A stretch of DNA of 37,727 bases from a virus: positions 1-37,727 of the IMG/VR virus record IMGVR_UViG_3300021405_000004. One strand, given 5' to 3'. Position 1 is the first letter of the stretch, and each line of letters starts with the position of its first letter. The notes beneath the pieces were generated by a model. It worked only from the letters and a program-made list of their open reading frames with translations. It ran no database searches and was not told the DNA's origin. This document shows, one piece after another, positions 31,532-37,727 of the stretch. The position numbers and the translations under genes were made by a program.

Positions 31532-31544
31532 TCTATTTTAGCGG
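31532..31544 (+). promoter_or_regulatory. Candidate phage promoter, shared motif TCTATTTTAGCGG
   Basis: This 13-base motif differs by one base from the one at 4188-4200 and lies 15 bases before ATG 31560. TATTTTAG (31534-31541) is the likely -7 element. A TTTA about 19 bases upstream could serve as -33. The 89-base gap holds no ORF. Confidence 0.5.
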
Positions 31545-31559
31545 CCTAAACAAATTGAA

Positions 31560-31757
31560 ATGAGCAAAGACGCATTCCCTATATCATTAAAAGTCCCCGA
31601 CAACGAGGATTGTTCATTGCTTGAAATGATTGAACTACTATGTAAGATTGACGACAGGAAACGCCACGCGTGGATTATACGCCAATTAAAACTAGCAGCC
31701 AAACAACGAGCCAACGAACTTCCCGAAGACCTTAAACAACAGGCAATTCAGTTCTAA
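31560..31757 (+). CDS. Small hypothetical protein, first gene of the replication/modification operon
   Basis: The 65-aa product begins MSKDAFPISLKVPDNEDCSL and is helical with a basic middle (DDRKRHAWIIRQLKLAAKQR). It follows the candidate promoter with a short A-rich leader. The position at the head of an early-type operon is typical of small host-takeover or regulatory proteins, but no known family is visible. Confidence 0.65.
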   Translation: MSKDAFPISLKVPDNEDCSLLEMIELLCKIDDRKRHAWIIRQLKLAAKQRANELPEDLKQQAIQF

Positions 31758-31783
31758 TTAATAAATCAAAAACCAAAATCAAA

Positions 31784-32527
31784 ATGACAAAATCAGAAGA
31801 AGTACGCAAAGCGATTCTAAAGAATCCAGCGCAAACCAACAACGCTATCGCAGAAGCAGTAGGCTGCGACAACTCAATCGTTAGCCGTCAACGCTCGGCA
31901 TTGAAAGCCTCCGGCGACCTTACCCCTGACGGGAAAGCATTAGCAAAGGGAGCGAAGAAGGCTGAAACAAAAGTAGAAACACCAAAGAAGGCTGCTAAAA
32001 AAGAAACTTTAAAGGGAATCAACGTTGTTGTTGAGGCGAACGGTTCTGCGAAGCTTTCAATCATTAAGGTTGTTAAAGAACGTACCGGGCTTGGCTTGAA
32101 AGAAGCCAAAGACCTTGTTGATGGAGTTCCCTACGAAATCAATTGCGAAAACGAGGACGATGCTGAGTTGTTAGTCGAAGCGTTGAACGAGGCCGGAGCT
32201 ACAGCAAGCGTTAAGGGAAACAAAAAACCAGCCGCAGCAAAGGTTGAAGAGCCTAAAAGCCGTAAGGTTGTAAACGAAAGCAGCGAACTTATCTCAACCA
32301 AAATCGGAATAAGCTCAATAAGGGCTAACGAGCTTGCTAAAGAAACACTTGACGCAGTAAGGTCAAGCCGCAAGCTTTCCGACATCTTTACCGAAGTTAA
32401 GACAAAGACCGATGCTGAGTTGTTCTTTGTAGCTGCGTACGGACGTCACGCGTTAGGTCGCAGAAAGTTCCCAAGGTCGACCGCCAAGAGCGGCAAGCTT
32501 TTAGATTACAGAAAAGCGTTAAGATAG
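31784..32527 (+). CDS. HTH protein fused to a ribosomal L7/L12 C-terminal-like domain
   Basis: The product is 247 aa. Residues 1-45 form a winged-HTH-like unit (SEEVRKAILKNPAQTNNAIA then VGCDNSIVSRQRSALKASG). A Lys/Ala-rich linker (about 52-78) follows. Residues 79-145 match the L7/L12 C-terminal fold closely: LSIIKVVKERTGLGLKEAKD LVDGVP, with the conserved GLGLKEAKDLV, then AELLVEALNEAGATASVKG. In ribosomes this surface recruits elongation and initiation factors. Residues 160-247 are a third helical domain with a basic C-terminus (GRRKFPRSTAKSGKLLDYRK). A phage protein of this kind may bind DNA/RNA and host translation factors (inference). A terminator follows directly. Confidence 0.75.
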   Translation: MTKSEEVRKAILKNPAQTNNAIAEAVGCDNSIVSRQRSALKASGDLTPDGKALAKGAKKAETKVETPKKAAKKETLKGINVVVEANGSAKLSIIKVVKERTGLGLKEAKDLVDGVPYEINCENEDDAELLVEALNEAGATASVKGNKKPAAAKVEEPKSRKVVNESSELISTKIGISSIRANELAKETLDAVRSSRKLSDIFTEVKTKTDAELFFVAAYGRHALGRRKFPRSTAKSGKLLDYRKALR

Positions 32528-32544
32528 TAGGCTTCATGGCCAAC

Positions 32545-32610
32545 GGGGCGGTTTGAAGTGTCCGCAAGGCCTTCGGGGTTTGTTACCTTTTCAAAGCCGT
32601 CCCTTTTTTT
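32545..32610 (+). terminator. Intrinsic terminator with an extra internal hairpin
   Basis: GGGGCGGTTTGAA (32545-32557) pairs with TTCAAAGCCGTCCC (32590-32603), with one bulged G and one G-T pair, followed by seven T. The 32-base loop contains CCG...CGG around AAGGCCTT, so two folds are possible. This would allow partial read-through into the replication genes. Confidence 0.8.
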
Positions 32611-32632
32611 CTTAACCTTTTAATCTAAAACT

Positions 32633-32995
32633 ATGAACCAGACTACTATTGACGCGCTCAGGAAAGAGCGCAAAACATTGTTAGCGCAAGCCGAAGCTAT
32701 TACCGTCTTGTTGATACAAAGCGGAGCAGAAGAAAAGCAATACAGCTTCGATAAGCCCGACAATTGGGATGAAGCCAAAACGATTATTCAAAAGGTTTGG
32801 CTTGCTACCAAGCTACATCCCGGAACAGCTCAACAAATTATGGATACGGTTAACGCTGCTATGTTATCTTGTCTCAAAGAAGACCGATATGACATACAGC
32901 AGATTGCGTCAGCTATATCGTATCACGTAAACAAGTCCAAATTAATAACCCGTCTGAGGATTGACGACCAGCCAGACACATACAAGACGCTATGA
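32633..32995 (+). CDS. Hypothetical helical protein, start of replication operon
   Basis: The product is 120 aa and helical. It has a coiled-coil start (MNQTTIDALRKERKTLLAQA) and a central helix pair (NWDEAKTIIQKVWLATKLHP, GTAQQIMDTVNAAMLSCLKE). No motif is recognised. It is coupled to the OB-like gene by ATGA and so is probably part of DNA metabolism. Confidence 0.65.
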   Translation: MNQTTIDALRKERKTLLAQAEAITVLLIQSGAEEKQYSFDKPDNWDEAKTIIQKVWLATKLHPGTAQQIMDTVNAAMLSCLKEDRYDIQQIASAISYHVNKSKLITRLRIDDQPDTYKTL

Positions 32996-33354
32996 AGATA
33001 ATAATCAAATCAATCGTTTGCGTCAAAACCTTCGCGCCTAAAGAGCCGGGCGGAAGCGAGTTCAGGAAGTACGAAGTTGTAGACACTAATGGAAACCGTT
33101 ATGAATCGTTTGACGACAAACTCAAAGACTACGAAGGCAAGGAGGTTGAAGTTGAATGTAAAGACGGAGAGTACCAAGGAATTGCGTTCAAGAAAATCTA
33201 TATCAAGAGCGACAACAAGAAGAAGTCTGAATGGAAAGCCGACAAGAAGACCGTTGCGCTAAACGCAGCGTGTAGGCTTTTACAAGGTCGCCCGTGTACG
33301 CCTCAAGATGTACTTGAGTATGCAAAAACGTTTCGCCAATACCTTGAATCATGA
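32992..33354 (+). CDS. OB-fold-like putative single-strand DNA-binding protein
   Basis: The product is 120 aa. The first 70 residues are a run of short beta strands in OB-like order (KIIIKSIVCVKTFAPKEPGG, FRKYEVVDTNGNRYESFDDK, GKEVEVECKDGEYQGIAFKK), followed by a Lys-rich linker and a helix (TPQDVLEYAKTFRQYLES). Its place between a helical protein and a nuclease, overlapping both as ATGA, suits an ssDNA-binding or recombination accessory protein. Fold assignment is from pattern only. Confidence 0.5.
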   Translation: MKIIIKSIVCVKTFAPKEPGGSEFRKYEVVDTNGNRYESFDDKLKDYEGKEVEVECKDGEYQGIAFKKIYIKSDNKKKSEWKADKKTVALNAACRLLQGRPCTPQDVLEYAKTFRQYLES

Positions 33355-34136
33355 ATCAAATATTTCACAACCCAGAAATCAAGCAAATCAACTATCTTGA
33401 TAACCGTTTTTATACGAAGGATGAAATTCACTTCTTCCCTTCGGTAACTACGGTGCTTGAAGTCTTTCCGAAAGGATTCGGCTTTGAGCAATGGTTGAAA
33501 GATGTAGGAGGCAACGCCAAGGACATTATGGAACGAGCCGGCAAACAGGGTACTGTAGTTCACGGAGGTACAGAGGAGATGGACAGGGGTGGAATCCTTA
33601 AATGGGCTGACGAAACAGGAAAGGCAAACTACACATTAAAGGAATGGGAGATGCTGTTGAAGTATCAAAACTTCCGAAAGGTAGTAACCTGTGAGTTGAT
33701 AGCAAATGAAATGAAGCTATGTTCGGAAGGCCTCAAACTAGGCGGAACACTAGACAGAGTGTTCAAGATAGCCGGAGAGCTTTACTTGGTTGATATCAAA
33801 TCGTCAAACTACCTTCACAAGTCTTACGAACTACAAATGGCGGCCTATGCTATGATGTGGAACGAAATCAACCCCGACAACCCTATCGTACATACAGCCG
33901 TTCTATGGCTTAACTCTAACGTAAGGACGGCGAAGGTTGACTTGGAAGCCAAGACCTTTCAAGGAGTTGGTTGGCAGTTAAAGCTATTCGACCGACATTA
34001 CACAGACGCTTGGAAAGTGTTTGAACACGTTCATAAGATTTGGCTTGAGGAAAATCCGAACTACAAGCCATTGAATAAAATATACCCGGATACAATATCA
34101 TTAAATGAAACAGAGACTGAAAGCGTGGTGGCGTAA
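33351..34136 (+). CDS. PD-(D/E)XK nuclease, RecB/Cas4-like
   Basis: The 261-aa product has the RecB-type nuclease motifs: PSVTTVL (30-36), a His (H71) in TVVHGGTE, GGTLDRV with Asp135, YLVDIKSS with Asp148 and Lys150, and ELQMAAY with Gln162 and Tyr166. Phage enzymes of this class process DNA ends in recombination or degrade host DNA. No helicase domain is fused. It lies beside the OB-like gene and upstream of the base-modification genes, so modified phage DNA may be protected while host DNA is cut (inference). Confidence 0.85.
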   Translation: MNQIFHNPEIKQINYLDNRFYTKDEIHFFPSVTTVLEVFPKGFGFEQWLKDVGGNAKDIMERAGKQGTVVHGGTEEMDRGGILKWADETGKANYTLKEWEMLLKYQNFRKVVTCELIANEMKLCSEGLKLGGTLDRVFKIAGELYLVDIKSSNYLHKSYELQMAAYAMMWNEINPDNPIVHTAVLWLNSNVRTAKVDLEAKTFQGVGWQLKLFDRHYTDAWKVFEHVHKIWLEENPNYKPLNKIYPDTISLNETETESVVA

Positions 34137-34350
34137 ATTTGTCTGGGGTAAGTCCCTAGATAAACCCGAAGTAAAGCCGCCTGTTGTTGACAATAAAATC
34201 GAAATGGACAACCGGGCATACAAAATCAAAATGGATAACCGGGTGTTAAATCTTTACAACCAATTAAGGATTATGAAAGAGGCCGGACATAGCCTTTCTC
34301 AACTCGAATTGGAATTCATAAAGTACGGCGATGAACAGGGAGCAAATTGA
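34105..34350 (+). CDS. Small hypothetical protein with internal 9-residue duplication
   Basis: The product is 81 aa with a basic, Trp-rich start (MKQRLKAWWRKFVWGKSLDK) and two near-identical units, KIEMDNRAY and KIKMDNRVL. They come from two neighbouring 27-base repeats at 34195-34248. The remainder is helical (NLYNQLRIMKEAGHSLSQLE). It overlaps the nuclease by 32 bases and the next gene by 20. No family is recognised. Confidence 0.55.
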   Translation: MKQRLKAWWRKFVWGKSLDKPEVKPPVVDNKIEMDNRAYKIKMDNRVLNLYNQLRIMKEAGHSLSQLELEFIKYGDEQGAN

Positions 34351-34714
34351 ATCCAATCTAATAGCGATTAAGACCGAGCTTGAGCGCGAAGTCTCCGCTG
34401 ATTCAATTATGGACGTAACTGATAAGCTTATGAAGCTACAAGTGTACGACGCATTGAGCGCGGAGACTATGCGCTGGGCTAGGAAGCTAGTGTTGGATGA
34501 ACAGAGAAAGGAGATGGCCAAGCTGGACATTCTAAAGACACAGACAACGGTATTGAAGATGCTTGTTGAAAGCAACTTGTCAGAATGGCTTGCGCTGTAT
34601 ACCTACGCGGAGCGTTTGAACGCGGCTGTTCATCACGGGTGCGATGCCTTGCGCACCATAGTAAGTTTGTACAAGGAGCAAATGGTAACAGAAAGATTTA
34701 CAAGACAAACATGA
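34331..34714 (+). CDS. Hypothetical helical protein
   Basis: The product is 127 aa, helical throughout, with a leucine-rich start (NREQIESNLIAIKTELEREV) and helix EQRKEMAKLDILKTQTTVLK. No catalytic motif is seen. It overlaps the next gene as ATGA. In the operon it lies between the nuclease and the TET/JBP gene, so a role in DNA metabolism is possible but not shown. Confidence 0.6.
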   Translation: MNREQIESNLIAIKTELEREVSADSIMDVTDKLMKLQVYDALSAETMRWARKLVLDEQRKEMAKLDILKTQTTVLKMLVESNLSEWLALYTYAERLNAAVHHGCDALRTIVSLYKEQMVTERFTRQT

Positions 34715-35001
34715 CAGTATTAACGGGCGACTTGTTCGCCGGAGAATGGACGGCTGACGAAAGTCCAATCGAGGACGCGGCTATCAAGCAAAAGCTTTTG
34801 TATTACTCCGAAGAAGAACATCAGGAGTTCAACAGGCTTGCTAAGATAGGTATGAGGATAATGTGGCCGAGCGATTTGGACGAAGCAAACCAAAGTGATT
34901 TAATTTTAAACTTGTTACGCGAGAAGTATGGAAACATTGAAGCTAAAGAATCATCTAACGCCGGAGAAAGCCGAGGCGTTGAAGGGAACGTATCTGAATG
35001 A
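34711..35001 (+). CDS. Small hypothetical acidic protein
   Basis: The product is 96 aa, acidic (MTVLTGDLFAGEWTADESPI, then EEEHQEFNRLAKIGMRIMWP). I use ATG 34711, overlapping the previous stop as ATGA; a much longer upstream extension of this frame would lie wholly inside the previous gene. Its last 74 bases overlap the start of the TET/JBP gene. Function is unknown. Confidence 0.55.
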   Translation: MTVLTGDLFAGEWTADESPIEDAAIKQKLLYYSEEEHQEFNRLAKIGMRIMWPSDLDEANQSDLILNLLREKYGNIEAKESSNAGESRGVEGNVSE

Positions 35002-35797
35002 GTACAGCTATGACCGCGTAATAAAAACAGACGTTGATGCATACGACCTTCACGGGAATCTGTTATTGAAGTTCAGGAAAGGGGCATTGAACTACGACGT
35101 GCTGAAGACCGGGTATGAATCCTTCAAAGACAGTATTGATATTAGCAACCTCCGGGGCTTCGCCTCCGGGAGCGTTCATAAGAGAGTACGAAAGGACGGA
35201 AGCCAGACCAACACGACCGTAGGCAACCCCGTAACCAGCGGCAACGTAGGTTATATGGACGCCAACGCGTTAGTTAGATATTGTCGTAAGACCGCTTTTG
35301 CGCAAAAGTATTTCGACAAATTCAAGGCCGGCATCCCCTTCATTCAGGAGGTGGACAGGCTGTTCAAAGAACTATGTCCAAATCATTACGCCCGGCAGAT
35401 AGCCGTAGCGAAGGCGACTAATAGAAACTATGTGATTGACGGAACATCGTTCACGACCGTAACTGTTAACAAAAACTTCCGTACTGCCGTTCACCAAGAC
35501 GCAGGAGACTACCGGGAGGGAATGGGAAACATTTGCGTGTACCGGGAAGGTGACTGGACAGGAGGTTTATTTATACTCCCGGAGTATCGCGTTGCGATAG
35601 ACCTTCAAAACACAGACATGTTGTTTTGCGACGTTCATAAGTTCCACGGCAACTCAGAGTTCATAGGCATGAAAGAAAATGACCTGCGAATCTCTTTTGT
35701 TATGTATTACAGGGAATATATGTATCAATGCAAACAACCGTCTGTCGAGCTAAAGAAAGCTAAGATTGACCAGACAGGTTACAGAAGAACACTATGA
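34928..35797 (+). CDS. TET/JBP-family 2-oxoglutarate/Fe(II) dioxygenase
   Basis: The 289-aa product has the double-stranded beta-helix core of TET/JBP enzymes, which hydroxylate the 5-methyl group of thymine or 5-methylcytosine in DNA. The iron site is H189-Q-D191 (in FRTAVHQDAGDY), with the distal His in DVHKFHGN (H237 or H240) and the 2-oxoglutarate Arg in LRISFVMYYRE (R254 or R262). FTTVTVNKNF before the HxD is characteristic of the family. Residues 1-130 form an N-terminal region I do not recognise. It is coupled by ATGA to the hmU kinase-like gene, and no C5-cytosine methyltransferase is present, so thymine is the likelier substrate (inference). Confidence 0.85.
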   Translation: METLKLKNHLTPEKAEALKGTYLNEYSYDRVIKTDVDAYDLHGNLLLKFRKGALNYDVLKTGYESFKDSIDISNLRGFASGSVHKRVRKDGSQTNTTVGNPVTSGNVGYMDANALVRYCRKTAFAQKYFDKFKAGIPFIQEVDRLFKELCPNHYARQIAVAKATNRNYVIDGTSFTTVTVNKNFRTAVHQDAGDYREGMGNICVYREGDWTGGLFILPEYRVAIDLQNTDMLFCDVHKFHGNSEFIGMKENDLRISFVMYYREYMYQCKQPSVELKKAKIDQTGYRRTL

Positions 35798-36345
35798 AGA
35801 CGATACTAATGTACGGCTTGCCGGGAAGCGGCAAGACAACGGTAATGTTAAAACTCATGTCCATGTTTGATGGTTGGGAGCGCATTACTACTCCATTCGT
35901 TCATTACCGAAGACCGGGTATGAACGTGTTTGGAGATTACGAGCCTAACGCTGACAAACCATTTTTAGGAACAGACCGATTGAGTATGGCTGTTCAGCCG
36001 GATGCGATAAAGTTTATCAATCACAACGACAATGTTGGTTTTACGAACTTCATAGAAGGCAGCCGCCTTTTTACGAGTTCTTTCATAAACGAAGTAAAAC
36101 CGAAGTTAGTTGTTTTGCGTTGTAATAAATTGCTTATCGAATCACGGTTCAAGGAAAGGGGCAGCCAGCAATCTGAAAAGTGGTTAGCGTCATGCGAAAC
36201 TCGCTTAAACAACATAATTGAATCTAGAGACTATCACGAACTTCAAAACAACGATGTCTGGGATATAGAAAAATGCGCAAAGCAAATTACCTATATCGCT
36301 AACGGAGATGAGTTGTATTTGAAACACAAACAAACGCTGTTCTAA
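35794..36345 (+). CDS. 5-Hydroxymethyluracil DNA kinase-like P-loop protein
   Basis: The 183-aa P-loop kinase has Walker A GLPGSGKT (8-15). The segment FGDYEPNADKPFLGTDRLSM AVQPDA (about 47-72) matches the G-x-Y...F-x-GTD-x-LSM-x-VQP pattern of the HMUDK family, phage enzymes that phosphorylate 5-hydroxymethyluracil in DNA. SRLFTSSFI and VVLRCNKLLIESRFKERG supply the lid. It starts within the TET/JBP stop, the order expected if it activates that enzyme's product for the aGPT-Pplase-like protein. It is small but complete. Similarity to other nucleotide kinases is possible, but the FLGTDRLSM box is specific. Confidence 0.82.
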   Translation: MKTILMYGLPGSGKTTVMLKLMSMFDGWERITTPFVHYRRPGMNVFGDYEPNADKPFLGTDRLSMAVQPDAIKFINHNDNVGFTNFIEGSRLFTSSFINEVKPKLVVLRCNKLLIESRFKERGSQQSEKWLASCETRLNNIIESRDYHELQNNDVWDIEKCAKQITYIANGDELYLKHKQTLF

Positions 36346-36989
36346 TGGCTACAGGAAAAGGCTCGTTTTTGATGTACGCCGATTACCTCGGCTTGTTCGA
36401 GCAACTCTCAGACGAAGAAGCCGGAAAGCTAATCAAACACGTTTTGAATTATGTTAACGATTCCAAACCGCAAACAGACGACAAAACGATATTGGTAGCG
36501 TTCGCGCTTATCAAGTCTAACTTGAAAAGGGATTTGAAGAGTTGGGAAGAAACGAGAAGTGAGAGAAGCAAGGCCGGGAAGGCAAGCGCAGAGAAGCGAC
36601 GCAAGGACAGAGAATCAAAGTCAACAAATGTTAACATAAGTCAACAAGTTCAACAAGTGTCAACAAATCCAACTGTTAATGTTAATGTTAATGTTAATGT
36701 TAAAAACATATATATACCTACCATTGAAGAATGTATTTCATTTTTCGAGTTAAAAGAATTTTCCGCCGACCTAGCTAAACAAGCTTGGGAAGGTTACGAC
36801 GCAAACAAGTTTGAAATTAAACCGGGCGTGTGGGCGTGGAAGGATAGTCAGGGAAAACTAATAAAGAACTGGAAAATGAAGATGATTCAAGTTTGGATGA
36901 AACCAGAAAACAAACATGGAAAAAACAAAGTCAATCGAGCCGACCTCAACTTGGGAAAGGACGAAACAATCAATTATGAGGCTCTTTAA
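36345..36989 (+). CDS. Replication-associated protein, DUF6291-like
   Basis: The product is 214 aa. The N-terminal 75 residues (MATGKGSFLMYADYLGLFEQ LSDEEAGKLIKHVLNYV, then KSWEETRSERSKAGKASAEK) match the DUF6291 type of phage replication proteins, often DnaD-like. Residues 95-122 are low-complexity (NVNVNVNVNVK), encoded by direct repeats that look like an origin. The C-terminal part (ECISFFELKEFSADLAKQAW) is a helical DNA-binding-type domain common to such initiators. The gene abuts the kinase as TAATG. It likely opens the phage origin for host replication proteins (inference). Confidence 0.75.
   Translation: MATGKGSFLMYADYLGLFEQLSDEEAGKLIKHVLNYVNDSKPQTDDKTILVAFALIKSNLKRDLKSWEETRSERSKAGKASAEKRRKDRESKSTNVNISQQVQQVSTNPTVNVNVNVNVKNIYIPTIEECISFFELKEFSADLAKQAWEGYDANKFEIKPGVWAWKDSQGKLIKNWKMKMIQVWMKPENKHGKNKVNRADLNLGKDETINYEAL
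36621..36703 (+). repeat. Iteron-like repeats in the initiator gene; candidate replication origin
   Basis: TCAACAA occurs at 36621, 36641, 36650 and 36660 (spacing 20, 9 and 10), followed by five perfect TGTTAA units (36674-36703) and an AT-rich AAAACATATATATACC tract. Iterons next to an AT-rich unwinding region within an initiator gene are the layout of lambdoid origins. Confidence 0.6.
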
Positions 36990-37698
36990 CAGAGCCGAAC
37001 AACAGATTGTAATAAGCCGGAGCGAGAAACAAATACAGGCATACAACCAATATGATTTCATAAACCTAACAAAACAGTTGCGCCTCATAGCGGTTTCTCA
37101 CTTCGCCATCCGCGAAGAAATACCCGACATGGTTATGGCGGTAACTGTTAGAATGTTGAAGAATCATTATTCAGGTTTTAACACAGCCGACATTGTTAAT
37201 GCTATGGAAGCTTGCGCCGCAGGTAAATACAAAACCTCAGACGGGAAAATAATACAGCCTTACGGTTCGTTTTCGGTGGCGTTCGTTGGACAGGTAATGG
37301 ATGAGTACAAAAAGGAAACAGCTCGAATCATAACCAAGCTTCACGAAGAAAACAGAAAACAAAACCCAGAGGACTGGAAAAGCGTAACGGGACAAAAGCG
37401 TTACCGGGACTTGTTGAAGTTTGTAGATACGTACAACACTATTCCGTTGTACTGGCAGTACGAAGCTGTGTTTGAATGGTGTAAGTCAAACGGATGGATT
37501 GTTATAGAAACAGAGTTGACGTATGAAGAAAAACGCCTTGCGGTTATTCGTTACTTGAAAACAATACATCCCGGCGCGGAGGTACAAACAAAACAACAAT
37601 ACGACAAGGTTAAGTCGGGAAGCTCACGAAGGTGGGCGGATAACCTAAAGAAAATAGTTAATAACCAACAAAACAACAATCAGAAGAATGAACTTTAA
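36916..37698 (+). CDS. Replication-associated protein, second gene
   Basis: The 260-aa protein is helical and basic at its C-terminus (SSRRWADNLKKIVNNQQNNN). Helices around 50-100 (FINLTKQLRLIAVSHFAIRE, ADIVNAMEACAAGKYKTSDG) resemble primosome or helicase-loader proteins of Bacteroidetes phages, but there is no P-loop. ATG 36916 overlaps the upstream gene by 74 bases; an in-frame ATG at 36976 would leave only 14 and may be the real start. The gene crosses the contig join (its end recurs at 1-88) and overlaps the aGPT-Pplase-like gene by 11 bases. Confidence 0.65.
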   Translation: MEKTKSIEPTSTWERTKQSIMRLFNRAEQQIVISRSEKQIQAYNQYDFINLTKQLRLIAVSHFAIREEIPDMVMAVTVRMLKNHYSGFNTADIVNAMEACAAGKYKTSDGKIIQPYGSFSVAFVGQVMDEYKKETARIITKLHEENRKQNPEDWKSVTGQKRYRDLLKFVDTYNTIPLYWQYEAVFEWCKSNGWIVIETELTYEEKRLAVIRYLKTIHPGAEVQTKQQYDKVKSGSSRRWADNLKKIVNNQQNNNQKNEL

Positions 37699-37727
37699 AG
37701 ACTTCAGTACAAAGCTCGTTTTGAGCG
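37611..37727. repeat. Direct terminal repeat, right copy
   Basis: Identical to 1-117. It contains the end of the replication gene and the first 40 bases of the base-modification gene. When the circle is closed one copy is removed. Confidence 0.95.
37688..37727 (+). CDS. 5' fragment of the aGPT-Pplase-like gene (duplicate of 78-117)
   Basis: ATG 37688 and the following codons repeat the start of the gene annotated in full at 78-869; the frame is cut by the contig end. It is not a separate gene. Confidence 0.9.
   Translation, partial: MNFKDFSTKLVLS

Noticed and set aside
34585-34710. Long upstream part of the frame that contains the gene at 34711
   Set aside because: Wholly inside the gene 34331-34714; the ATGA-coupled ATG 34711 is the better start.
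34928-35797. TET/JBP enzyme as a 5-methylcytosine oxidase
   Set aside because: Phage TET enzymes acting on 5mC are known, but here no C5 methyltransferase is visible and the partners are hmU-type, so it is kept only as an alternative.
1-37727. CRISPR array, insertion sequence, integrase/att site or diversity-generating retroelement
   Set aside because: No spaced direct repeats of CRISPR type, no transposase, recombinase or reverse transcriptase motifs, and no near-duplicate template/variable repeat pair near the fibre genes.

Overview
The window is a complete circular phage genome in linear form. Its first 117 bases are repeated exactly as its last 117, so the unique circle is 37,610 bp and the break lies at the end of a replication gene. 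Every gene I can support is on the + strand. Neighbouring genes often overlap as ATGA, TAATG or TGATG. Start codons have A-rich leaders and no recognisable Shine-Dalgarno sequence. Together with the gene families present, this points to a tailed siphovirus of a Bacteroidetes host. No integrase, DNA polymerase, helicase, thymidylate synthase homologue or DNA methyltransferase is visible.

Layout on the circle: (1) 78-5545, the aGPT-Pplase-like base-modification gene, then small early or accessory genes, an HNH protein, an AT-rich cassette (2357-3797) and a 3-TM holin. (2) 5546-12497, packaging and head: TerS, TerL, portal, Mu gpF-like protein, prohead protease and HK97-fold capsid. (3) 12550-14453, two glycosyltransferase-like genes inserted between capsid and connector. 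(4) 14450-19318, connectors, tail terminator, tail tube, tail chaperones with a -1 frameshift, and tape measure. (5) 19315-25449, tail tip, LamG-like and fibre proteins. (6) 25452-26148, second holin and GH108 endolysin, closed by a strong terminator. (7) 26219-26733, non-coding, with a large structured RNA candidate. (8) 26734-31470, small proteins followed by a GGCT / amidoligase / class-II glutamine amidotransferase cluster and a protein with a clamp-like C-terminus. (9) 31560-37698, an HTH-L7/L12 fusion, an OB-like protein, a PD-(D/E)XK nuclease, a TET/JBP dioxygenase, a 5-hydroxymethyluracil DNA kinase-like P-loop protein and two replication genes with an internal candidate origin. This last operon reads through the contig break into the aGPT-Pplase-like gene at 78.

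The most interesting system is a predicted thymine hypermodification pathway. TET/JBP would oxidise T in DNA to 5-hydroxymethyl-U, the kinase would activate the hydroxymethyl group, and the aGPT-Pplase-like protein would replace the phosphate with an amine or amino acid. The amidoligase, GATase-II and GGCT genes could build or trim the attached glutamyl or amide moiety. Starting from T already in DNA differs from the characterised phages that make hmdUTP before replication. Other notable items are the roughly 370-nt structured RNA candidate, an L7/L12 C-terminal domain fused to an HTH, a hydrophobic leader on the capsid protein, and several small membrane genes hidden in gene junctions.
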